A stretch of DNA of 64,000 nt from Runella sp. SP2 (GTDB lineage Bacteria; Bacteroidota; Bacteroidia; Cytophagales; Spirosomataceae), in NCBI RefSeq assembly GCF_003711225.1, contig NZ_CP031030.1, positions 5,208,001-5,272,000 of the forward strand. The letters run 5' to 3'. The notes below the pieces were generated by a model. The model saw only the letters and a list, made by a program, of their open reading frames with translations, was not told the DNA's origin and ran no database searches. The translations under genes were made by a program, and so were the position numbers. This document shows, one piece after another, positions 1 through 7,583 of this stretch (within the stretch, counting starts at the first letter, position 1; each line of letters starts with the position of its first letter).

Positions 1-992
1 GGATAGCCGTGGTGGTCAACGAGTTGTACCTCTACTGGCCCTACCACCTGCGCAATCGGCGTTTCTACATCGTGCCACGCGGGTACGCCAAATCGAATCA
101 CCCCTTGTAAATCTCCCCCCGAGAAATATTCGAACTTCCCATAGCGAATCTGAAACACGGCACTGCACATATTTTCATTGGGAAAATCAGCCGATTTTAG
201 CGAAGACAGCGGAGGGAAAAGCGGCGTCGTTTGATTTCCTGAGCCCGTCCACATTTCCCCATTAACGGCAATGTTTCGCACCTCAAAAGGGTATTTCTTG
301 CTTTTCAATGGCACAATTTGGTCGTTACTTCCCGCCCGAAAACGCTCAATGGCCATCCCTTTGTGTTGCTGTTGCCATTGCAAAAACCGCCGATAATTAC
401 TCACCATCGAATCGGCCGTCATGGGAGTAGGATACGAATAATCAGGCCAACCTCGGTCAATGATTTTTCGAATTGGAATGAACTCCCCCACTTCCGTAAT
501 TCCTGCCAACGTGTATCCAGCACCAGATTGCTTCTTAACATTGAGAGGGGTGCCCATGTGGTCGTCGTGGAAATGAGAAATGAGGGCGTAGTCAATAGCT
601 GGTGAAGTCTGGTGCGTCAATGCTTTCTGAACATAGCGCGCAATCCACTCCCCCGCTTGTCGTTCGTTGGAGGGTTTTGTTGGAATATTTCGGGGCTTAT
701 TCGTCCGCCAATCTCGTGAATTGATAGCGCCCGCATCCACCAGCAAGGTCGTTCCGTCGGGAAATACCAGCAGCGTAGCATTTCCCTGTCCTGTATTGAT
801 GTGGTGAATATCCAACCCACCTTCTTTCCACTTCGCTAACGGTTTCCCTACCTGCTGAGCCAACGAGCAAAGGGACAAAAGGCAAAGGGCAAGGAGCAAA
901 GCCAGCCGTGGGGAGGGTTGCTCACAACCCGACGACTCCTGAGAAGGTCGAATGAAGAAAGTAGAATGTCGAATATATTGAGCGTAAATCAT
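1..992 (-). CDS. MBL-fold metallo-hydrolase (ComEC-like), partial at window edge
   Basis: The minus-strand frame is open from about 992 to the left edge, so the C-terminus lies outside the window. Read in this frame the protein has a hydrophobic stretch ending in SLAQQ (a likely signal peptide, about residues 33-50), then NTGQGNATLLVFPDG and LLVDAG, and the metal-binding HFHDDH motif of metallo-beta-lactamase hydrolases, followed by GGDLQG and DHHGY as in secreted ComEC-type MBL proteins. It is probably an exported metal-dependent hydrolase of unknown substrate. The start is uncertain: the only ATG found (992) sits inside a duplicated repeat and adds an odd 32-residue leader, so a non-ATG start near 899 is possible. 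Family is clear; function is not. Confidence 0.8.
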   Translation of the reverse strand, partial: MIYAQYIRHSTFFIRPSQESSGCEQPSPRLALLLALCLLSLCSLAQQVGKPLAKWKEGGLDIHHINTGQGNATLLVFPDGTTLLVDAGAINSRDWRTNKPRNIPTKPSNERQAGEWIARYVQKALTHQTSPAIDYALISHFHDDHMGTPLNVKKQSGAGYTLAGITEVGEFIPIRKIIDRGWPDYSYPTPMTADSMVSNYRRFLQWQQQHKGMAIERFRAGSNDQIVPLKSKKYPFEVRNIAVNGEMWTGSGNQTTPLFPPLSSLKSADFPNENMCSAVFQIRYGKFEYFSGGDLQGVIRFGVPAWHDVETPIAQVVGPVEVQLVDHHGY

Positions 993-1069
993 TTCTGTGG
1001 GGAGGGTTGCTCACAACCCGACGACTGCTGCGAAAGTGCAGAATGTCGAATATATTGAGCGTAAATCAT
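908..1069. repeat. Imperfect tandem duplication containing a palindrome
   Basis: A unit at 908-992 is repeated at 997-1069. Both copies begin with the same 30-base block that holds GGGTTG-CTCA-CAACCC (an inverted repeat with a four-base loop) and end with the same block of about 30 bases closing in TAAATCAT. The middles differ by a small indel. The inner copy supplies the apparent start codon of the neighbouring MBL-fold gene. Confidence 0.8.
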
Positions 1070-1133
1070 AATCCAATGAGTAATGAAACGAAAGAAAAAC
1101 TGAAAACCGTAAACCCCAAACCGAAAACCGAAC

Positions 1134-1988
1134 TCACTTCACTAATCGTTTGCGCAACAAAAGATACAGTCCTAACGTCAGTAACCATTGCCCAATCATC
1201 AGGGGAAAATTGAGCTCGTTCATCATCCAAATAGTCGCTGTAGGAATAGAACTACTCGGATAACCCACCACCAAAAATGCGTACAGGTTATTGGCCGCAT
1301 GAACCCCCAAAGGCAGCTCCAGGCTTCGGTCATACACCGTAAGAAGGCCAAAAAATACCCCTACGCCAATGTAGTAAATCATGGCAATGCCCAATGAACC
1401 TGCCGCCTCTACCTCATCGTTGAAACTGTGCGCCAATCCAAACAAGATAGCGGGAATGGTTACTCCTACCCAAAAATTCCAAGAACCAATGCCCTGCATC
1501 AAATACCCCCGAAAAAACAATTCCTCAAAAGAGGTTTGAAAAGGAATAAAAAGCAGCCCCACAATCAACGATGGCAAAAACTCCGACCAGTTGAGGCTCA
1601 AACGGTATTTATCAGGAAAAAGCAAGTAAGTAACTAGCTCCACGGCTACGGAACAGCCAAGCCACAGCCCACCCGACGCCACTACACGTTTCCAGTTGAC
1701 TTGCCCCGAAGGAACAATCATCGTAAACGGTGAACGCTTGTGAATGTACTGAACACAAAACCAAAGTGTGCCCAAGGCTACGACGAAGGATAAAAAAACC
1801 AACGCCATTACCAAGTAAATTGGCAAAGATAGCTCGTTTGAGCGCAGTTCTACCATCGCCCAAGCGCCTGGGATAGACCCAACGACGTTGGCAATAACTA
1901 CCAGCAAAAAAACCGCTACGTAAAGGCCAAGGCGGTTGTCGCCTTGCTTAGAAGCGTCAATAAAAGAGTTGGGTTGAAGTGGAAGCAT
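1134..1988 (-). CDS. CPBP family intramembrane metalloprotease
   Basis: A 284-residue polytopic membrane protein with about seven or eight hydrophobic segments. It carries the three conserved motifs of the CPBP (CAAX protease and bacteriocin-processing, also called Abi) family in order: EELFFRG (EExxxR) near residue 162, FGLAHSFND (FxxxH) near 189, and HAANNLYAF near 237. Family members are glutamic-type intramembrane proteases that cleave prenylated or small membrane peptides; the bacterial substrate is usually unknown. It stands alone between the partial MBL gene and the hsp20 gene on the opposite strand. Family assignment is firm, role unknown. Confidence 0.85.
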   Translation of the reverse strand: MLPLQPNSFIDASKQGDNRLGLYVAVFLLVVIANVVGSIPGAWAMVELRSNELSLPIYLVMALVFLSFVVALGTLWFCVQYIHKRSPFTMIVPSGQVNWKRVVASGGLWLGCSVAVELVTYLLFPDKYRLSLNWSEFLPSLIVGLLFIPFQTSFEELFFRGYLMQGIGSWNFWVGVTIPAILFGLAHSFNDEVEAAGSLGIAMIYYIGVGVFFGLLTVYDRSLELPLGVHAANNLYAFLVVGYPSSSIPTATIWMMNELNFPLMIGQWLLTLGLYLLLRKRLVK

Positions 1989-2010
1989 AGGAGTATTTAT
2001 AGCAATTTAA

Positions 2011-2067
2011 GACATTTTGTCATTAATAATAAATGAAAATTCCACTAATTGCGACATTTTGTCATTA
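2011..2067 (+). promoter_or_regulatory. Two copies of GACATTTTGTCATTA upstream of hsp20
   Basis: The 15-base sequence GACATTTTGTCATTA occurs at 2011-2025 and again at 2053-2067, exactly 42 bases apart (four helical turns). Each copy has a short dyad, GACA...TGTC. They lie 125-180 bases before the Hsp20 start. A related sequence, CCATTTTGTCTATAAT, lies upstream of clpB on its coding strand (58377-58392). A shared heat-shock operator is my inference. Confidence 0.45.
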
Positions 2068-2191
2068 AAATTATCAAAAAAATCGCATGGTACAGGATTT
2101 GACCTTAGTAAGGCGTTGATGCAGTAAAAAAAGTCAATAACTAGCACAACTCAATTACAAACAACATAAAAACTTAAAACTACTAGCAACC

Positions 2192-2623
2192 ATGGCAACT
2201 TTAGTAAAAACCAACGGCAACTTCCCCACTTTGTTCGGCAACGTATTCGGAAAAGATTTTAACGAGCTTTTTGCTCCCGCTAACTTGACAAACTACGGTG
2301 TCCCTGCCGTAAACATCGTTGAAGGCGAAAGCGGATTCCGACTTGAGGTAGCTGCTCCAGGTTTGAAGAAGGAAGATTTTAAAATCAACTTAGAAAACAA
2401 TGTACTGAGCATTTCGGCTCAAAAAGAGCAAAAAAGCGAAGAAACCACCGAAAAATATACGCGCAAAGAGTTCAGCTTTAACAGCTTCCGCCGCTCTTTC
2501 ACTTTGCCCAATACCATCGACGGCGAAAAAATCGCGGCTACTTATACCGACGGGGTATTGAACGTAGAGCTTCCTAAAAAAGAAGAAGCGAAGAAAACTC
2601 CTCGCTTGATTGAAATTGCGTAA
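2192..2623 (+). CDS. Hsp20/alpha-crystallin family small heat-shock protein
   Basis: A 143-residue cytoplasmic holdase chaperone of usual length. An alpha-crystallin domain covers about residues 38-140, with the strands VNIVEGESGFRLEVAAPG and the family signature near the end (ATYTDGVLNVELPK, the A-x-x-x-G-V-L motif). The C-terminal tail RLIEI provides the IxI-like anchor used for oligomer assembly. It is monocistronic: a strong hairpin terminator follows at 2687-2717, and the neighbours are on the other strand. The paired GACATTTTGTC sequences upstream suggest stress control. Identification is firm. Confidence 0.95.
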   Translation: MATLVKTNGNFPTLFGNVFGKDFNELFAPANLTNYGVPAVNIVEGESGFRLEVAAPGLKKEDFKINLENNVLSISAQKEQKSEETTEKYTRKEFSFNSFRRSFTLPNTIDGEKIAATYTDGVLNVELPKKEEAKKTPRLIEIA

Positions 2624-2636
2624 GTAAGTCTGTAGG

Positions 2637-2656
2637 TTGGGGTATGAGTACCCCAA
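2637..2656. repeat. Short palindromic repeat (TGAG-loop family)
   Basis: TTGGGGTA-TGAG-TACCCCAA forms an eight-base-pair stem with a four-base loop. The same architecture, with loop TGAG or CTCA, occurs at 2687-2710, 911-932, 1000-1022 and, with loop GGAG, at 11147-11166. Confidence 0.6.
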
Positions 2657-2686
2657 CTCACAGGCTAAGCCACAAATGAGAATGTG

Positions 2687-2717
2687 CGTCGGGGTACTCA
2701 TACCCCGACGTTTTTTT
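2687..2717 (+). terminator. Rho-independent terminator of hsp20, made from a palindromic repeat
   Basis: A perfect 10-base-pair stem, CGTCGGGGTA-CTCA-TACCCCGACG, is followed directly by seven T residues. It sits 64 bases after the hsp20 stop and runs into the stop codon of the convergent proB gene. It belongs to the same family as the repeat 50 bases earlier, so a dispersed repeat seems to serve as the terminator. Confidence 0.75.
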
Positions 2718-3747
2718 ATAACAAGACTATATCGTTGGCATTGGCGACTTCAAAGTTTTGGGTACGTAGATTTTGGACAATCACCACCGAAGATTCACGG
2801 GCTTTGGCCACTGCCACCAAGTTTCCTTCCGAATTGAGTAGCTCCACCACTTCGCCCGCTTCAAAATCGCCCGCTACGTTTTTAATCCCAACGGCCAAAA
2901 GGCTTTTCCGATTTTGAAGGGCTTGCGCAGCGCCGTCGTCGATAGTAATACGACCTGCGACCAAACTCCCACTTCCTAACCAGCGATTACGCGCCGAAAG
3001 GCTATTGTCTTGAGGAGCAAAAACGGTTCCTGTTTCTTCACGAATCGCGTGCAAAATCCCATCGGGTTCGTTCATTCCAAAAATAATGGTACGAATCCCC
3101 ATACGCGTCGCCAACTTGGCAAACGTCAGTTTCGACGTCATTCCTCCTAAGCCTACACTTGATTTATCGCTTCGCACAAACTGAAACACGTCATTGACCT
3201 GCGACACGCGTGGAATCACTTGGCCTTTATCATCCAACAAACCTCCTACCGACGTACAAAGCATCAGGGTATCTGCCCCAAATCCAACGGCAATGAGGGT
3301 AGCGAGTTCGTCGTTGTCCGAAAACTTTAGCTCGTGGCTACTGACCACGTCGTTTTCGTTGACGATTGGAATGATGCCGTTTTCCCACAGTTCTTGAAAA
3401 GTGTCTTTCATTTGCAAAAACTGGTCGCGGTTGGCAAAGTGCCCCCGTTCGCACAGGCTTTGCGCCACGGGAATGTCGTAAGGCGAGAAAAACTGCGCGT
3501 ATTTGTTCAACAACAATAAGTTACCGATGGCCGCCGCTGCTTTGCGTTGGGTGATTTCTCCCGCGTAGCTGCGGATGTACTGTTTCCCCGCCGCCACGGC
3601 CCCCGACGACACAATAACGACGTGGTAGTCGGTGTATAACTGCGCTACTTGACGGGCAATTTCCACCATCACAAGCTGATTGAGTTCTCCGTTTGCTTTG
3701 GTGATAGCTGCACTTCCGAATTTTAAAACTAAGATGGGCTTTGACAT
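2716..3747 (-). CDS. proB: Glutamate 5-kinase
   Basis: A 343-residue cytoplasmic kinase that makes glutamyl-5-phosphate, the first step of proline synthesis. The amino-acid-kinase fold covers about residues 1-255: LVLKFGSAAIT at the N-terminus, VIVSSGAVAAGK, the glutamate-binding IVNENDVV and FSDNDELATLIA segments, and GLGGMTSK. A PUA-like RNA-binding fold domain fills about residues 265-343, as in full-length ProB. The partner gene proA is not adjacent. A good -7 element CAAAGGTA (minus strand TACCTTTG) lies 21 bases before the start. Identification is firm. Confidence 0.93.
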   Translation of the reverse strand: MSKPILVLKFGSAAITKANGELNQLVMVEIARQVAQLYTDYHVVIVSSGAVAAGKQYIRSYAGEITQRKAAAAIGNLLLLNKYAQFFSPYDIPVAQSLCERGHFANRDQFLQMKDTFQELWENGIIPIVNENDVVSSHELKFSDNDELATLIAVGFGADTLMLCTSVGGLLDDKGQVIPRVSQVNDVFQFVRSDKSSVGLGGMTSKLTFAKLATRMGIRTIIFGMNEPDGILHAIREETGTVFAPQDNSLSARNRWLGSGSLVAGRITIDDGAAQALQNRKSLLAVGIKNVAGDFEAGEVVELLNSEGNLVAVAKARESSVVIVQNLRTQNFEVANANDIVLL

Positions 3748-3767
3748 ACAACTCGTAATCTTTGCGG

Positions 3768-3775
3768 CAAAGGTA
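3768..3775 (-). promoter_or_regulatory. Candidate -7 promoter element of proB
   Basis: On the minus strand this reads TACCTTTG, an exact match to the Bacteroidota -7 consensus TAnnTTTG, and lies 21 bases before the proB ATG. No clear TTTG at -33 is present at the usual spacing, so confidence is limited. Confidence 0.4.
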
Positions 3776-3798
3776 CAAAGGCTGACCCAAAGAGTACA

Positions 3799-5559
3799 CT
3801 ACTTTTCAATCGTCAATTCATCTTTTACCTTCCCGTCAGGGTCGAGGCAACGATACACTAAGCGGTTGCCGTCGATGCGGATGTGCTGATACACAGGGCC
3901 GCTTTGAAAACGCGCCGCCGCATACGGCTCCTCTGGCCATTCTTTGTGGTGACTCGGGATGCTAATGGAAATGGTATAAATCGTCCCATTTTGGGGACTT
4001 TCTACTATTTTTTCGGCTTTCATGGGTTTGCTGCGCATGTAATAATGCACGTGCCCGCTCATGACCATGTCCACGTGGTAACGGTCAAAAAGAACGCCCC
4101 ACTCTTTGCGGATTTGCGAATAGTCTTCTTCAAAATTATAGGGTGGAAAATGCAGCATCACAAACTTCCATTTGGCTTTTGAATTGGCCAACTGCTGTTC
4201 TATCCAAGCCGTTTGTTCGTGGTTCAAAAACGTCCCGTCAATCATCACAAAAAGGGCATTTTGGTACTCAAACGAATACGTACGCTCTTTGGGCAACTGT
4301 GCAGGCCCGTTGGTAGGTAAGCTAAAAAGTTGTTGGTACATCGCCGCCCCAAGGCCGTCTTGGCTATCGTGGTTGCCTGGAATGGGCATCAGCGGCTTGT
4401 AACTCAAAACATTGCCTGAATGATGAAAAAACTCGTCCCATTCGTCGCGGTTCAGGCCCGTACTGACCAAATCTCCGATAATAGAATAAAACGAAATTTC
4501 GGGGTGGCGGGCTAACGTTTTTTGCGCCATTGCTCCCCAATCGGGCGACTTGTGGGTATCGCCAAACCAAATGAACGAAAAGCCCTCGGGTGTCGCAGCT
4601 TGGGTTTTAAACGACGCCACATCCGACCAGCCACCGCTCGCCGAACCTACGCGATAGTGATACGTAGTGGCGGGTTGCAATCCTCTCAAATGCGCCGAAA
4701 AATGATTGATGTAACGGTCGTTGCGAAGAAGTCGGTCTTCAATCGTTATCATTGAGGCTTCTGTCCGCAGCGTATCTGTTGTTTGGGCTTTCCAGTAAAT
4801 TACTTGCCCTTTTGTTACGTTAGGTCGCGTGCGCCACTGCACGTCCATCGTCGTTTTGGGATCGCCGCTGAGGTTGAGCACTACTTGGTCAGGATGCGAC
4901 TGCGACGGGTAAGGCGTCTGTCGAAATGCGTTTTTTAAATGGGCTTCCCGCGCCCGTCCCCGAATCGTCGTAAAGAGTATTTGGCCTTTCAATGCTTCAG
5001 GGACTTCTTCCAGTACCAAATCGTCCCAATCGTGGTAAGTAAATGCGCCTACTTTCATTTCGTAGAACTGTTGATTGGCTGGCGATACCCGCGAAATCTT
5101 TACTTTCTCACCCTTTTTTTGAGGACCTACGCTGATAAAATACACAGGACGGTGTTTGTCGAATCCGTTTATTCCCAACTGAACAATTCCCTTGTTAAAC
5201 TTCTTTTGCCAAACTTCGTAGGTATATTCTTCGTTTTTGACTTGCATGGTAGTTTTTTGGAAACCACTTTTCACCAACCAAAACGGAGGAACTTTCTGGG
5301 CTTGGTCGCGCATGAGTGAAACCACCACGGGGACGTTCACCTCAAACGTCCAGTAGCGCGTTGCTAAAATTTGGCGTTCTTTTGCCGACAAAAAGCCAAG
5401 GATGTATTCGTCCGAAATTGTGTCTAACTGAGCGGGAGTCAATTGTTGGTACAAGCGCGTCACCGCGCCGTCGAGCACTTCTTTGACCGTGGTTTGGGCT
5501 TGGATTTTGAACGTAAAAAAAGCGAGAAAAATGAATGGTGTGAGAAAACGTAATTGCAT
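3799..5559 (-). CDS. Secreted metallophosphoesterase with purple-acid-phosphatase N-domain
   Basis: A 586-residue exported protein (start MQLRFLT, signal peptide ending in KIQAQ). About residues 25-200 are an unassigned region. Residues about 210-320 look like the FnIII-type N-terminal domain of purple acid phosphatases (TTYHYRVGS). The calcineurin-like catalytic domain follows with its metal-ligand motifs in order: WFGDTH, IGDLVSTG, PGNHDSQ and SGHVHYY. The likely role is phosphomonoester or phosphodiester hydrolysis in the periplasm or outside the cell. It ends 51 bases before proB and follows a glycerophosphodiesterase/esterase fusion on the same strand, in line with an organophosphate-scavenging setting. 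A TTG nine bases upstream is a less likely start. Confidence 0.88.
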   Translation of the reverse strand: MQLRFLTPFIFLAFFTFKIQAQTTVKEVLDGAVTRLYQQLTPAQLDTISDEYILGFLSAKERQILATRYWTFEVNVPVVVSLMRDQAQKVPPFWLVKSGFQKTTMQVKNEEYTYEVWQKKFNKGIVQLGINGFDKHRPVYFISVGPQKKGEKVKISRVSPANQQFYEMKVGAFTYHDWDDLVLEEVPEALKGQILFTTIRGRAREAHLKNAFRQTPYPSQSHPDQVVLNLSGDPKTTMDVQWRTRPNVTKGQVIYWKAQTTDTLRTEASMITIEDRLLRNDRYINHFSAHLRGLQPATTYHYRVGSASGGWSDVASFKTQAATPEGFSFIWFGDTHKSPDWGAMAQKTLARHPEISFYSIIGDLVSTGLNRDEWDEFFHHSGNVLSYKPLMPIPGNHDSQDGLGAAMYQQLFSLPTNGPAQLPKERTYSFEYQNALFVMIDGTFLNHEQTAWIEQQLANSKAKWKFVMLHFPPYNFEEDYSQIRKEWGVLFDRYHVDMVMSGHVHYYMRSKPMKAEKIVESPQNGTIYTISISIPSHHKEWPEEPYAAARFQSGPVYQHIRIDGNRLVYRCLDPDGKVKDELTIEK

Positions 5560-5589
5560 AAAAATCAATTAATTAAAACTTATCTATAT

Positions 5590-5618
5590 CTTCCCGAAAG
5601 TTTTAAACTTTCGGGAAG
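5590..5618. repeat. Perfect 29-base palindrome
   Basis: Fourteen bases (CTTCCCGAAAGTTT) are followed by one central T and then their exact complement. It lies between two minus-strand genes, 10 bases after the stop of one and 30 before the start of the next. Neither strand shows a T-run after the stem, so it is not a classical terminator. Confidence 0.7.
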
Positions 5619-5628
5619 GTACAATTTC

Positions 5629-7272
5629 CTACTTCGCAGGATACTGCTTTTCGAGCCAAGCAACCATTTTTGAAAACACATCTACCGCCGCCGAAGCACT
5701 CATCCCGTGTTTTTCTTTTGGGTAAAGTTCTAACTGCGAAAGTGTTCCCAGCGACTGTAGTTTTTTATGGAGATTTTCGGCCTGACTGACGTGCACCAAC
5801 GGGTCTTCAACCCCGTGAAAAGAAATGGTGGGCACCGCTGTTTCTTTGGTCAAATGTAATAACGGACTTGCATCCACGCAGATTTGGGCTTTGTGGTCGG
5901 GCGTTCCCAGAAAGCGAATGACGGTATTGTCGGCATCGCTGCCGTCGGGGCGGATGGTTTTGTCCGTCAAGTCGGTAGGTCCCCACAAGTTGACGACGGT
6001 TTTTACCTGTTTTTTGGCGTCGTGTTTGTAGGCGTACAGCATCGCCAAATGCGCTCCTGCGCTGCCGCCCATGAGGGCAAATTCGTTGCCGTTAAAACCG
6101 TACCGTTTTGCCTTGCTCGACAGAAATTCAAGTGCTTTTTTGACGTCTTCAATTTGAGCAGGAAAAAGGTTTTGACCATCTTTTACCAAACGATAATTGA
6201 TAGAAACTACCATATAACCCCGATTCCCGACCAGCTCTTCAAGCAACTGTTTGGGAAACTCGCTTTTATCTCCTCGGCTCCACGACCCTCCGTGGATATA
6301 GACAATCAACTTGGTGTTGCTATTGTGATTATCGGGATAAAACGCATCAAGCAAATTCTGTTTTCCTTCGGCATCGCCATACGGTACATCCAACAGCGAC
6401 TGATAGCTTGGTTTCTTAGGCAACGGAGCCGCATTTTGGCTCAGTCCATTTCGCCATCCGTTGGTCGTTAAATATTTTACCAATGCTTCGGGCTGGTCGG
6501 TTTGAATGCCGTTGACGCCCTTCTGAAGCGCATTGTTCCACGCCTCTTGGCCTTCCGAAGGGCTTTGAACATCTAGCCAAACGCTTACGCCCTCGCTTTG
6601 GGCGGCTTGCACCATTTCTTTGTCGTAGATGTTATCGAGCGCCTCAATTTTGACTTGTCCCAGAAAATACCTCAGTTGGTCTTTGTTTTTTACCTCGTCA
6701 AACAAGCTCGTCATCAACGGCATTTGAGGAGCCACGCTCCGCCATTTTTTGTAGTCGGGTACTTTGTTTAAATAGACAACTACTTGATTTTCCATTCCCT
6801 CCGCCTGAATCTGTTTCCAGGTTTCGGCCACGTCGGCATTTTTAAAATCGAGGTAAATATGAATGCGGTTTTTGCACAAACGCAACACCTCCCGAAACTC
6901 AGGGATTCGGTAGGCCGTTGGGTCGTCGGCTTTGGGATTTTTGAGTTGAAGTGATTGAAGTTCGGCCCACGTTTTGTCCGCTACGTTGCCTTGACCATTG
7001 GTCATGCGGTCAACGGTCACATCGTGGTGAATCATCAAAATACCATCTTTGCTTGTCCTAAGGTCAATTTCAACATAATCGGCTCCACTTTTGATGGCTT
7101 CTTCGTAAGATGCCAAGCTATTTTCGGGAACATTAATGTGGTTGCCTCGGTGAGCAATCACCACCAATTTATTTTTTGCCGCAGGAAGTACGGGAGCCGT
7201 TTGGGCAGCTCCCTTAAAAACGCAAAGTAAGGCGACAAGTAGTAATATCACATACCTTTGTAAATAGTTCAT
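5629..7272 (-). CDS. Fusion of glycerophosphodiester phosphodiesterase and alpha/beta-hydrolase
   Basis: A 547-residue exported protein; the start MNYLQRYV gives a clean signal peptide (ending GAAQ), better than an ATG 36 bases upstream. Residues about 35-275 are a GDPD domain: VVIAHRGNHINVPENS, DYVEIDLRTSKDG and IHHDVTVDR carry the expected His, Glu and Asp residues. From about 300 to the end is an alpha/beta-hydrolase of the BD-FAE/esterase type: IVYIHGGSWSRG oxyanion loop, nucleophile GGSAGAH, and later Asp (GVEDPLVH) and His (KEKHG). One protein could therefore cut both ester and phosphodiester bonds. It lies in a run of secreted hydrolases beside SusC/SusD genes. Both domains are clear; the combined substrate is inferred. 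Confidence 0.88.
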   Translation of the reverse strand: MNYLQRYVILLLVALLCVFKGAAQTAPVLPAAKNKLVVIAHRGNHINVPENSLASYEEAIKSGADYVEIDLRTSKDGILMIHHDVTVDRMTNGQGNVADKTWAELQSLQLKNPKADDPTAYRIPEFREVLRLCKNRIHIYLDFKNADVAETWKQIQAEGMENQVVVYLNKVPDYKKWRSVAPQMPLMTSLFDEVKNKDQLRYFLGQVKIEALDNIYDKEMVQAAQSEGVSVWLDVQSPSEGQEAWNNALQKGVNGIQTDQPEALVKYLTTNGWRNGLSQNAAPLPKKPSYQSLLDVPYGDAEGKQNLLDAFYPDNHNSNTKLIVYIHGGSWSRGDKSEFPKQLLEELVGNRGYMVVSINYRLVKDGQNLFPAQIEDVKKALEFLSSKAKRYGFNGNEFALMGGSAGAHLAMLYAYKHDAKKQVKTVVNLWGPTDLTDKTIRPDGSDADNTVIRFLGTPDHKAQICVDASPLLHLTKETAVPTISFHGVEDPLVHVSQAENLHKKLQSLGTLSQLELYPKEKHGMSASAAVDVFSKMVAWLEKQYPAK

Positions 7273-7331
7273 AAAAGTAGTAAGCGTGTGAGCAGAATTA
7301 CGTAACAATGGTGGGATATACTCGGTACAAA

Positions 7332-7532
7332 TTAACTTCTGAGTTGTAAAGGAGTTCTGACATCATGTTCTGACATGAGCTTGTTGAAATACTCTTCCAG
7401 AATACCAGAGTACTCTGGAGACATTTCTGTTTCTCCCAGTCCTGCCAACAATTCGTCAAATTCCTCTCTCGACAAGTTGTTGCTCAGTAGTTTGCCGACT
7501 AGGTACTCTGGACGGGAGCGTTCCATGGTCAT
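7332..7532 (-). CDS. Small protein resembling the N-terminus of a FecR anti-sigma factor
   Basis: Sixty-six residues with an N-terminal segment (EYLVGKLLSNNLSREEFDELL) that resembles the short helical region at the start of FecR-type anti-sigma factors, which binds the ECF sigma factor. There is no transmembrane helix or FecR periplasmic domain. It lies between the PqaA-like gene (52 bases) and the GDPD fusion (59 bases) on the same strand. It may be a stand-alone sigma-binding peptide, a remnant of a fecR gene, or an unrelated hypothetical protein. The similarity is my reading and is weak. Confidence 0.5.
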   Translation of the reverse strand: MTMERSRPEYLVGKLLSNNLSREEFDELLAGLGETEMSPEYSGILEEYFNKLMSEHDVRTPLQLRS

Positions 7533-7583
7533 TTGTTTATAAAGTATATCTAATGTACGCTAAAGCCGCCCCAAAAGACTATT

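Noticed and set aside
617-885. Two short minus-strand reading frames of 62 and 67 codons
   Set aside because: They overlap the MBL-fold frame out of phase; only the frame with NTGQGN and HFHDDH makes a coherent protein.
908-2710. CRISPR array in the left part
   Set aside because: The repeats are palindromic, few, unevenly spaced, and have no spacers or cas genes.
5590-5618. Rho-independent terminator for the GDPD/esterase fusion gene
   Set aside because: The stem is perfect but neither strand has a following T-run.
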